Assembly (NCBI RefSeq): GCF_029894335.1 | Contig: NZ_JARXZC010000027.1 | Location: forward strand, 40,903 to 104,902 | Direction of reading: 5' to 3' | Source: Kitasatospora sp. MAP5-34 | Lineage (GTDB): Bacteria; Actinomycetota; Actinomycetes; Streptomycetales; Streptomycetaceae | DNA length: 64,000 nucleotides | In this document: positions 42,309 through 50,011 of the stretch, one piece after another | Layout of the letters: every line of letters begins with the position of its first letter | How positions within the stretch are numbered: the stretch's first letter is position 1 | Position numbers and translations under genes: made by a program | Notes under the pieces: generated by a model | Seen by the model: only the letters and a program-made list of their open reading frames with translations | What the model was told of the DNA's origin: nothing | Databases searched by the model: none

Positions 42309-44528
42309 GTGAGTAATATCCCGGAGACCGGTCGCACCCGCCGGGTGACGATCCGTCTGGTGGTCCTGCAGATCCTGGTGCTCTCGCTGCTCGCCACCCT
42401 CGGCGGACGGCTCTGGTACCTGCAGATCCGGACCGGCAGCCAGTACGTCGCCAAGTCCCAGGGCAACCACATCCGCGAGGTCGTCGAACCGGCGATCCGG
42501 GGCGAGATCCTGGACGCCTCGGGCCGGGTGCTGGCGGGCAACCAGACCAAGCTGGTCGTCTCGGTCAGCCGTACCTCGCTGCTGCAGCAGAAGGACCACG
42601 GCAAGGCCGTCCTGAGCAGGCTCGCCGACGTGCTCGGGGTGCCCGCGAAGGACGTCCAGGAGAAGGTCAGGCTCTGCGACGCCAAGACCCCGCAGCCGTG
42701 CTGGAACGGTTCGCCGTACCAGCCGATCCCGGTCACCCAGCAGGCCACCACGCAGCAGGCGATGCAGATAATGGAACGCCGCGAGGACTTCCCCGGCGTC
42801 ACCGCGCAGCCCACCGCCGTCCGCCAGTACCCGTTGCCCGACGGCGCCAACGCCGCCCAGGTGCTCGGCTACCTCTCGCCGGTGACGGACGACGAGGTCT
42901 CCAAGTCCGCCGACAAGACCGGCCGGGACCGCCGCCTGCCCTCCGACCAGGTCGGCCGCGCGGGGCTCGAATCCGTCTACGACAACGACCTGCGCGGCAC
43001 CACCGGGGTCGACAAGCTGGAGGTCGACAACCTCGGCCGCGTCATCGGCAGTGCCGGTGGCACCCCCGCGCAGCCCGGCAACAACCTGGTGACCAGCATC
43101 GACGCCCGGGTGCAGAAGTCCGTCGAGGACAACCTGCTGCAGGCGATGTCGGACGCCCGCAAGACGGTCGACACGGTGACCAACCAGCCCTTCGCGGCCG
43201 ACTCGGGCGCGGCCCTGGTGATGGACGTCCACACCGGCCGGATCATCGCGATGGCCAGTGCCCCGACCTACGACCCCAACCTCTGGGTCGGCGGCATCTC
43301 CGCCAACGACTACCAGTCGCTGACCAACCAGGACTCCAACTACCCGCTGCTGAACCGGGCCATACAGGGTCAGTCCGCACCTGGCTCGACCTTCAAGGTG
43401 GTCTCCACCTCCGCCGCCGTCCAGGCCGGCTACTCGCTGGACGGGCACTACTCCTGCCCGCCGAGCATGACCATCGGCGGCCGCGAGTTCAAGAACTTCG
43501 AGGGCGAGAGCTTCGGCGACATCAGCCTGGAGAAGGCCCTCGAGATCTCCTGCGACACCGTCTTCTACGGTCTCGCGTACGACCAGTGGGTGCAGGACGG
43601 CGGCATCAAGCCCAAGGCCAACCCCGGCGACTGGTTCTTCAAGACCGCCCACCAGTTCGGCCTCGGCGCCAAGACCGGGATCGACCTGCCGGCCGAGGTG
43701 ACCGGCCGGGTGCCCGACCGGCAGTGGAAGCAGTCGTTCTACGACAGCAACAAGGACGCCTGGTGCGCGCAGGCCGCGAAGGGCGGCCAGGCATACGCCG
43801 ACCAGATCGCCCGCGAGAACTGCATCGACGGCTACCAGATGCGCGCCGGTGACGCCGTCAACTACGCCATCGGCCAGGGCGACACCCTGGTCACCCCGGT
43901 CCAGATGGCCCGGATCTACTCGGCGCTGGCCAACGGCGGCACGCTCTACCGCCCGACCATCGCCAAGGCCGTGGTGAGCCCGAGCGGACAACTCGTCCGG
44001 GACATCGCGCCGCACGTCGACGGCAAGCTGCCCGACGACGACAAGACCCTGCAGTACATCGACCAGGCCACCGCGGGCGTCATCACCAGCGGTACCGCCG
44101 CCTGGAAGTTCGCGGGCGCGGGCTGGCCGCAGGGCAAGATCGAGCTGCACGCCAAGACCGGCACCGCCGAGGTCTACGGCAAGCAGACCACCTCGTGGCT
44201 GACCACCTACAGCGCCGACTACGCCGTCGTGATGACGATCAGCCAGGGTGGCACCGGCTCCGGCGGTTCCGGTGACGCCGTCCGCCGGATCTACCAGGCG
44301 CTGTACGGCGTCGACGACAAGGGCAACGTGGACACCGGCAAGGCCCTGCTGCCCAAGCCGCAGACCGACCTGCCCAAGTTCAACCCCGACGGCACCGCCG
44401 TCCTCGCCCAGGCGACCTTCCTGGACCCGGTCCAGCCGGCCGGTACCTCCGGTGGCTACCTGGCCCTGCCCGCCGCCCTCGAACCCGCCCGCGTCAGCGG
44501 CAGTGTCAACGGAAGGGGCCGGGCATGA
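42309..44528 (+). CDS. mrdA: penicillin-binding protein 2 (class B transpeptidase)
   Basis: Cross-links peptidoglycan together with RodA. The 739-residue protein has one membrane helix (17-36, LVVLQILVLSLLATLGGRLW), a pedestal domain and a transpeptidase domain with SxxK in APGSTFKV (Ser near 361), an SxN-like SCD motif and KTGTAE near 615. It is longer than enteric PBP2, with an extension after the KTGT motif (YGVDDKGNVDTGKALLPKPQTD...). GTG 42309 lies 13 nt after mreD, with GAGGAGCGAC as ribosome-binding site. The rodA start overlaps the stop by 4 nt. Confidence 0.95.
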   Translation: MSNIPETGRTRRVTIRLVVLQILVLSLLATLGGRLWYLQIRTGSQYVAKSQGNHIREVVEPAIRGEILDASGRVLAGNQTKLVVSVSRTSLLQQKDHGKAVLSRLADVLGVPAKDVQEKVRLCDAKTPQPCWNGSPYQPIPVTQQATTQQAMQIMERREDFPGVTAQPTAVRQYPLPDGANAAQVLGYLSPVTDDEVSKSADKTGRDRRLPSDQVGRAGLESVYDNDLRGTTGVDKLEVDNLGRVIGSAGGTPAQPGNNLVTSIDARVQKSVEDNLLQAMSDARKTVDTVTNQPFAADSGAALVMDVHTGRIIAMASAPTYDPNLWVGGISANDYQSLTNQDSNYPLLNRAIQGQSAPGSTFKVVSTSAAVQAGYSLDGHYSCPPSMTIGGREFKNFEGESFGDISLEKALEISCDTVFYGLAYDQWVQDGGIKPKANPGDWFFKTAHQFGLGAKTGIDLPAEVTGRVPDRQWKQSFYDSNKDAWCAQAAKGGQAYADQIARENCIDGYQMRAGDAVNYAIGQGDTLVTPVQMARIYSALANGGTLYRPTIAKAVVSPSGQLVRDIAPHVDGKLPDDDKTLQYIDQATAGVITSGTAAWKFAGAGWPQGKIELHAKTGTAEVYGKQTTSWLTTYSADYAVVMTISQGGTGSGGSGDAVRRIYQALYGVDDKGNVDTGKALLPKPQTDLPKFNPDGTAVLAQATFLDPVQPAGTSGGYLALPAALEPARVSGSVNGRGRA

Positions 44529-45724
44529 CCTCCTACGGCTCGTACCGGCCCGTCCGGCTCTCCCCGCAGCGCGGCTCGGTCGCCCGGGCGCTGGCCAAGG
44601 ACTCCCCGCTGCGACGGCTCGACTGGATCATGATCCTGGCCGCGCTGGCGCTCTCCCTCGGCAGCTCGCTGCTGGTCTGGTCGGCCACCCGGGGACGCGA
44701 CTCACTGACCCACGGCGACCCGCAGTACTTCCTCTACCGGCACCTCACCAACCTGCTGATCGGGCTGGTGCTCTGCGCAGTCACGGTGCTGATAGGAGTA
44801 CGCCGGGTGCGCACCGCCGTGCCCGTCCTCTACCTGGCCGTACTGGTGATACTGGTCACCGCGCTCAGCCCGCTCGGGTCGCGCGTCAACGGCGCGCACT
44901 CCTGGATCCAGTTCGGCGGCGGCTTCTCGCTCCAGCCGGCCGAGTTCGCCAAGCTCGCGATCGTGCTCGGGATGGCCGTGGTGCTCTCCGCCCGGGTCGA
45001 CGCGGGCGAGCGGGAGATGCCCGGCGACAAGAGCGTCTTCCAGGCCCTGGTGATCGCCGCGATCCCGATGGGCACCGTGATGCTGATGCCCGACCTCGGC
45101 TCGGTGATGGTGATGGCCGTCACCATCATGGGCATCCTGCTGGCCTCCGGCGCCCCCAACCGCTGGGTCTTCGGCCTGCTGGTCGCCGGCTCCGGCGGCG
45201 CGGCGGCGATCTGGCAGCTCGGCGTGCTCAGCAAGTACCAGATCGACCGCTTCGCCGCCTTCGCCAACCCCGCCCTCGACCCGGCGGGTGTGGGCTACAA
45301 CACCGCCCAGGCCCGGATCGCGATCGGCTCCGGCGGGCTGACCGGCATGGGCCTGTTCCACGGCACCCAGACCACCGGCCAGTTCGTCCCCGAGCAGCAG
45401 ACCGACTTCGTCTTCACCGTCGCGGGCGAGGAACTCGGCTTCCTCGGCGGCATCACCCTGATCCTGCTGCTCGGCGTGGTGCTCTGGCGCGCCTGCCGGA
45501 TCGCCCGGCAGGCCACCGACCTGTACGGGACGGTGCTGGCCGGCGGGGTGATCGCCTGGTTCGCCTTCCAGGCCTTCGAGAACATCGGCATGACGCTCGG
45601 CATCATGCCGGTCGCGGGCATCCCGCTGCCGTTCGTCTCCTACGGCGGGTCCTCGATGTTCGCGGTCTGGATCGCGGTGGGGCTGTTGCAGTCGGTGCGC
45701 TCGCAGCGACCGATAGGAACCTGA
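44525..45724 (+). CDS. rodA: RodA, SEDS-family peptidoglycan glycosyltransferase
   Basis: Polymerises lipid II into glycan strands for the elongation machinery. The 399-residue protein has about ten membrane helices; AHSWIQFGGGFSLQPAEFAKLAIVLGMA and GLFHGTQTTGQFVPEQQTDFVFTVAGEELGFLG are SEDS hallmarks, the latter in the large extracytoplasmic loop with the catalytic acid. The start overlaps mrdA by 4 nt (ATGA). It ends the shape cluster; in S. coelicolor the homologous gene is called sfr. Confidence 0.95.
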   Translation: MTSYGSYRPVRLSPQRGSVARALAKDSPLRRLDWIMILAALALSLGSSLLVWSATRGRDSLTHGDPQYFLYRHLTNLLIGLVLCAVTVLIGVRRVRTAVPVLYLAVLVILVTALSPLGSRVNGAHSWIQFGGGFSLQPAEFAKLAIVLGMAVVLSARVDAGEREMPGDKSVFQALVIAAIPMGTVMLMPDLGSVMVMAVTIMGILLASGAPNRWVFGLLVAGSGGAAAIWQLGVLSKYQIDRFAAFANPALDPAGVGYNTAQARIAIGSGGLTGMGLFHGTQTTGQFVPEQQTDFVFTVAGEELGFLGGITLILLLGVVLWRACRIARQATDLYGTVLAGGVIAWFAFQAFENIGMTLGIMPVAGIPLPFVSYGGSSMFAVWIAVGLLQSVRSQRPIGT

Positions 45725-45787
45725 GCACTTCCGGCCCTCGGCTACTCTTGAGGGTCACCCTTTTCACGTCGTTAGGTTCCCAGTCAC

Positions 45788-47713
45788 ATGACAGTCGAAT
45801 CGGTCTTCCCACGCCTGGAGGCCCTCCTCCCGCACGTCCAGAAGCCGATCCAGTACGTCGGCGGCGAGCTCAACTCGACCGTCAAGGACTGGGACGCCTG
45901 CGACGTCCGTTGGGCGCTGATGTACCCGGACGCCTACGAGGTCGGGCTCCCCAACCAGGGCGTCATGATCCTGTACGAGGTGCTCAACGAGCGCGAGGGC
46001 GTGCTCGCCGAGCGCACCTACAGCGTCTGGCCGGACCTCGAAGCGCTGATGCGCGAGCACGGCGTGCCGCAGTTCACGGTGGACGCGCACCGCCCGGTCA
46101 AGGCGTTCGACGTGTTCGGGCTCTCCTTCTCCACCGAGCTCGGCTACACCAACATGCTCACCGCCCTGGACCTCGCGGGCATCCCGCTGGAGTCCAAGGA
46201 CCGCACCATCGACGACCCGATCGTGCTCGCGGGCGGCCACGCCGCCTTCAACCCCGAGCCGATCGCGGACTTCATCGACTGCGCGGTGATCGGCGACGGC
46301 GAGCAGGCCGTGCTCGACATCACCGAGATCATCCGCGCCTGGAAGGCCGAGGGCCGGCCCGGCGGCCGTGACGAGGTGCTGCTGCGCCTCGCCAAGACCG
46401 GCGGTGTGTACGTCCCGCGCTTCTACGACGTCGAGTACCTGGCCGACGGCCGGATCGCCCGCGTCGTGCCGAACGCCCCGGGCGTGCCGTGGCGGGTCTC
46501 CAAGCACACCGTCATGGACCTGGACGAGTGGCCCTACCCCAAGCAGCCGCTGGTCCCGCTCGCCGAGACGGTGCACGAGCGGATGTCCGTCGAGATCTTC
46601 CGAGGCTGCACCCGTGGGTGCCGCTTCTGCCAGGCCGGCATGATCACGCGTCCCGTACGGGAGCGAAGCATCACCGGCATCGGCGAGATGGTCGAGCGCG
46701 GTCTCAAGGCGACCGGCTTCGAGGAGGTCGGCCTGCTCTCGCTGTCGAGCGCGGACCACACCGAGATCGGCGAGATCGCCAAGGGCCTGGCCGACCGCTA
46801 CACCGAGGACAAGATCGGCCTCTCCCTCCCGTCCACCCGCGTGGACGCCTTCAACATCGACCTCGCCAACGAGCTGACCCGCAACGGCCGCCGCTCGGGC
46901 CTCACCTTCGCCCCCGAGGGGGGCAGTGAGCGCATCCGCAAGGTGATCAACAAGATGGTGTCGGAGGAGGACCTGATCCGCACCGTCGCCGCCGCGTACG
47001 GCAACGGCTGGCGCCAGGTGAAGCTGTACTTCATGGTCGGCCTCCCGACGGAGACCGACGAGGACGTGCTGCAGATCGCCGAGATGGCGAAGAACGTCAT
47101 CCAGAAGGGCCGCGAGGTCACCGGCCAGAACGACATCCGCTGTACGGTGTCGATCGGCGGGTTCGTCCCCAAGCCGCACACTCCGTTCCAGTGGGCGCCG
47201 CAGCTCTCCGCCGAGGCCACCGACGCCCGCCTCGGCAAGCTGCGCGACGCGATCCGCCAGGACCGCAAATACGGCAAGAACATCGGTTTCCGCTACCACG
47301 ACGGCAAGCCCGGCATCGTAGAGGGCCTGCTCTCCCGTGGCGACCGCCGTACCGGCAAGATCATCCGGGCGGCCTACGAGGACGGCGGCCGCTTCGACGG
47401 CTGGCGCGAGCACTTCTCCTACGACCGCTGGATGTCCGCCGCCGAGAAGGGCCTGGCCGGCACCGGCATCGACGTCGAGTGGTACACCACCCGCGAGCGC
47501 ACCTACGAGGAGGTCCTCCCCTGGGACCACCTCGACAGCGGCCTCGACAAGGACTGGCTCTGGGAGGACTGGCAGGACGCGCTCGAAGAGGTCGAGGTCG
47601 AGGACTGCCGCTGGACGCCTTGCTTCGACTGTGGCGTGTGCCCCCAGATGCAGACCGAGATCCAGATCGGCCCGACCGGCGTCAAGCTGCTGCCGCTGAC
47701 GGTCGTCAAGTAG
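45788..47713 (+). CDS. B12-binding radical SAM protein, TIGR03960 family
   Basis: A 641-residue protein. The N-terminal part (about 30-200, YPDAYEVGLPNQGVMILYEVLN, GHAAFNPEPIADFID) is a cobalamin-binding-like domain, and the radical SAM core carries CTRGCRFCQ (Cys near 273, 277, 280). A Cys-rich C-terminus (CRWTPCFDCGVCPQMQ) could hold a second cluster. The family is always adjacent to a TIGR03936 protein and RNase E in actinobacteria; the reaction is unknown, with roles in RNA modification suggested. ATG 45788 has no strong ribosome-binding site (GTTAGGT). Confidence 0.9.
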   Translation: MTVESVFPRLEALLPHVQKPIQYVGGELNSTVKDWDACDVRWALMYPDAYEVGLPNQGVMILYEVLNEREGVLAERTYSVWPDLEALMREHGVPQFTVDAHRPVKAFDVFGLSFSTELGYTNMLTALDLAGIPLESKDRTIDDPIVLAGGHAAFNPEPIADFIDCAVIGDGEQAVLDITEIIRAWKAEGRPGGRDEVLLRLAKTGGVYVPRFYDVEYLADGRIARVVPNAPGVPWRVSKHTVMDLDEWPYPKQPLVPLAETVHERMSVEIFRGCTRGCRFCQAGMITRPVRERSITGIGEMVERGLKATGFEEVGLLSLSSADHTEIGEIAKGLADRYTEDKIGLSLPSTRVDAFNIDLANELTRNGRRSGLTFAPEGGSERIRKVINKMVSEEDLIRTVAAAYGNGWRQVKLYFMVGLPTETDEDVLQIAEMAKNVIQKGREVTGQNDIRCTVSIGGFVPKPHTPFQWAPQLSAEATDARLGKLRDAIRQDRKYGKNIGFRYHDGKPGIVEGLLSRGDRRTGKIIRAAYEDGGRFDGWREHFSYDRWMSAAEKGLAGTGIDVEWYTTRERTYEEVLPWDHLDSGLDKDWLWEDWQDALEEVEVEDCRWTPCFDCGVCPQMQTEIQIGPTGVKLLPLTVVK

Positions 47714-47723
47714 CCCGATAGAT

Positions 47724-47763
47724 CGAACGTCCCCGGTTGGCCATGCCCGACCGGGGACGTTCG
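47724..47763 (+). terminator. terminator of the radical SAM gene
   Basis: 14-bp perfect stem CGAACGTCCCCGGT / ACCGGGGACGTTCG, 12-nt loop, 11 nt after the stop. Confidence 0.88.
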
Positions 47764-47893
47764 TGCTCTTCGTGGTGGCCGGGCTGCGGATCACGGGCTG
47801 ACGGTGCTGCACTACGATCGCGACTTCGAGACGATCGCGAAGCACGCCGAGCTGAAGGCCCGTTGGCTGATGGAGCCGGGTTCGATCGACTGA
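47762..47893 (+). pseudogene. C-terminal relic of a PIN-domain (VapC-type) toxin
   Basis: The frame that ends at TGA 47891-47893 reads DHGLTVLHYDRDFETIA followed by KHAELKARWLMEPGSID. LTVLHYDRDFExIA is the conserved fourth acidic motif region of VapC toxins (a PIN-domain RNase), and the trailing W...PxGS is the usual C-terminus. Only about 35-44 codons remain, directly downstream of the terminator; start, first acidic residues and an antitoxin are missing. It is therefore a degraded toxin gene. Too short for a standard gene caller. Confidence 0.65.
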
Positions 47894-47914
47894 CGGGTAT
47901 TCACGGGGGAACGT

Positions 47915-48538
47915 GTGACTGGTGAGCGGGAGCCCGCAGGGTGCCTGACCGGGGTGGTGCGGGCGGTCGCGTTGGTGGTCGTGGTGCCGGTGCGGTTCGT
48001 GTGGGAGTTGCTGGCTGTCGTGCTGCGGCCGGTCGGGGTGCTGGTGGACTGGGTCGGGCGGATGGTCGGCCTGGTGCTGTACGGGGTGTTCGTGTGGCCG
48101 TTGGTGATGCTGGGGCGGTATGTGCTCGGGCCGATCGGTCGGGTGCTGGTGGTCGCGCCGCTGCGGTGGCTGTACCGGGTGGTGCTCGCGCCGGTCGGTC
48201 GGGCGGTGCTGATCGCTGCCGAGTGGCTGTTCGGGTACCTGGTGGTCGTCCCAGTGCGTGCGCTGTACCGGTACGTGCTGGCGCCGGTCGGGCGGGCGGC
48301 GGCTTGGCTGGGGCGGTACCTGCTGGTGATCCCCTCGGTGTGGATCTGGCGTACGGCGCTGTTCCCCGTGCTGCGCGAGATCGGCCGGGCGATCGTCTGG
48401 GCCTGGTGTCTCGGCCGGCGGGTCTGGCGCTTCGTGGTGGTGCGGCCGTGCCGGTGGGTGCGGCGTGAGGTGTGGTGGCTGGTGAAGGCGGAGGCCGGGC
48501 GGGTGCTGCGGGAAGTCCGGCGGGCGCTGCTCGGGTGA
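47915..48538 (+). CDS. repetitive membrane protein of unknown function
   Basis: A 207-residue protein made of alternating hydrophobic segments and short basic turns. A unit of about 35-40 residues with (Y/R)xVLxPxGRxxxxxxxW recurs: RPVGVLVDWVGR, YVLGPIGRVLVV, RVVLAPVGRAVLIAAEW, RYVLAPVGRAAAWLGR. The C-terminus is Arg/Trp-rich (WAWCLGRRVWRFVVVRPCRWVRREVWW). It looks like a reentrant or multi-pass membrane protein that grew by internal duplication. GTG 47915 follows GGGGGA. It lies between the radical SAM gene and the TIGR03936 gene, which are usually adjacent. Confidence 0.65.
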   Translation: MTGEREPAGCLTGVVRAVALVVVVPVRFVWELLAVVLRPVGVLVDWVGRMVGLVLYGVFVWPLVMLGRYVLGPIGRVLVVAPLRWLYRVVLAPVGRAVLIAAEWLFGYLVVVPVRALYRYVLAPVGRAAAWLGRYLLVIPSVWIWRTALFPVLREIGRAIVWAWCLGRRVWRFVVVRPCRWVRREVWWLVKAEAGRVLREVRRALLG

Positions 48539-48561
48539 CACCCCCCGAGCCGAAGAGTGCG

Positions 48562-48659
48562 CCGGTGCCGAAAGGGACGACCGACTAGCGACGAAGGAGC
48601 GCCGGAGGGTGGCCCCCTCCTGCCCGATGCCGGGCAAGGAGGGCGAGCGTCGGCACCGG
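48562..48659 (+). ncRNA. candidate structured RNA element upstream of the TIGR03936 gene
   Basis: Outer helix CCGGTGCCGA (48562-48571) with TCGGCACCGG (48650-48659) encloses an inner helix CCCTCCTGCCC with GGGCAAGGAGGG (one bulge), and a competing hairpin GGAGGG-TGGC-CCCTCC. Nested and mutually exclusive helices in a 240-nt gap suggest an RNA with regulatory folding. I do not recognise an Rfam family. Confidence 0.3.
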
Positions 48660-48779
48660 GTCAAAGTGCTCGGAGGCGAGAGGGTGAGTCGCAGCGCGTA
48701 CCCTTGTCCTGACAGAGTCCGGCCAGAGCCACTACGCGCCGACCGGACGGGGACACCTTTAACTAAGGACTGAGCGACT

Positions 48780-49586
48780 CTGGCACGCCGCACGCCCGAC
48801 GGTCCGCCGCCTGCGCCGACGGTGCAGCGCATCCGTCTCCGCTACACCAAGCGTGGCCGTCTGCGCTTCACCAGTCACCGTGACTTCCAGCGGGCCTTCG
48901 AGCGCGCGCTGCGCCGCTCGGCCGTCCCGATGGCCTACTCGGCGGGATTCACCCCGCACCCCAAGGTCTCGTACGCCAACGCCGCCCCGACCGGGGTGGC
49001 CAGCGAGGCCGAGTACCTGGAGATCGGCCTCGCCGAGTTCCGCGACCCGGAGGCGCTGCGCGCGCAGCTCGACGAGTCGATGCCGATCGGTCTGGACATC
49101 ACCGACGCCGTCGAGGTCCGGACACCGAACTTCGTCGAGCGTCTGGAGGCCTCGGAGTGGCAGGTCCGCCTGGACTCCGTCGAGCCTGCTGACGCCGCCC
49201 GCGCGGTGGCCGCGTTTCTCGCCGCCGAGCAGGTGGAGGTGCAGCGCCAGACCAAGAACGGCCTGCGGGTCTTCGACGCGCGCGGTGCTGTGGCGGCTCT
49301 CGAACTCCTCCCGTCGCAGGTCGGCGATGGTAACGACACCGGCACGGAAGGTGCCGCCGATGTTCGTTCGGGCAATCCCTGTGCGATACTGCGGCTGGTA
49401 GTACGACACGTCACACCCGCCGTACGACCCGACGACGTTTTGTCCGGTCTCCGTGCAACGGCCGACCTGGCGCCGCCGGTCCCCGCTGAGGTGACCAGGC
49501 TGGCGCAGGGGCCGCTCGACGAGGAGTCCGGCACGGTGACCGACCCGCTGGCGCTCGACCGCGCCGCGGCCCCGGCAGGCCTCTAG
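48780..49586 (+). CDS. TIGR03936-family radical-SAM-linked protein
   Basis: Partner of the TIGR03960 radical SAM protein; in many bacteria the two are fused. VQRIRLRYTKRGRLRFTSHRDFQRAFERALRRSAVPMAYSAGFTPHPKVSYANAAPTG is the conserved N-terminal core. Family members in Streptomyces, as I recall, begin (M/V)ARRTPDGPPPAP before this core; here that segment (ARRTPDGPPPAPT) is present but is preceded by CTG at 48780-48782, with AAGGA 10 nt upstream. I therefore give CTG as the probable start (268 residues). The next start, GTG 48822, would remove the segment and has no ribosome-binding site. RNase E follows after 425 nt. Confidence 0.85.
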   Translation: MARRTPDGPPPAPTVQRIRLRYTKRGRLRFTSHRDFQRAFERALRRSAVPMAYSAGFTPHPKVSYANAAPTGVASEAEYLEIGLAEFRDPEALRAQLDESMPIGLDITDAVEVRTPNFVERLEASEWQVRLDSVEPADAARAVAAFLAAEQVEVQRQTKNGLRVFDARGAVAALELLPSQVGDGNDTGTEGAADVRSGNPCAILRLVVRHVTPAVRPDDVLSGLRATADLAPPVPAEVTRLAQGPLDEESGTVTDPLALDRAAAPAGL

Positions 49587-50011
49587 CGGCCGCAGGGCTG
49601 CGCGCACCTGCGTCCGCCTAGCGGGAGGCGAGCGGGGCTCGGAGCGAACTCCGGGCCTCGGCTCGCCAGGCCCCCGCGGCTCCCCAGGGGAGCGAGCGCC
49701 GTCGAACGCAGGCCAGCCCCCTTGTGGCCCGTCGACCCGGATGGTCGGTGGCCCGAGGAACCCCTCCGGCAGCCATCCGGTTCGGGGTCGGCCCGGCTTT
49801 GAAAACTTAGAAGAACTGGTTCAGCACCAGAAGACTTTCGACACCCCGCACCGTGCGGGGCGCCGAGCGAGACTACGAGCCCCTGTGCGGCCTCGCGTCC
49901 GCACGGCGACACCGTGGAAGTCGGCCCGCGAATTCTCGCGTCCGACCGGAACACAGGTGCCGCGCCGTGCCCGGATGCGGAGCCCGGGGGCCTGACGGGA
50001 GATCCACCCGC
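49587..50011 (+). other. RNase E/G promoter and 5' UTR
   Basis: 425 nt without a gene. It holds the terminator at 49627-49667, a second hairpin around GCTCCCC/GGGGAGC (49679-49693), a likely promoter near TTGAAAAC (about 49799), and a hairpin CCCCGCAC/GTGCGGGG (49844-49860). A long structured leader would suit autoregulation, as known for E. coli rne. Confidence 0.45.
49627..49667 (+). terminator. terminator of the TIGR03936 gene
   Basis: 18-bp stem GGCGAGCGGGGCTCGGAG with CTCCGGGCCTC(G)GCTCGCC, two wobbles and one unpaired G, loop CGAA. Confidence 0.8.
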
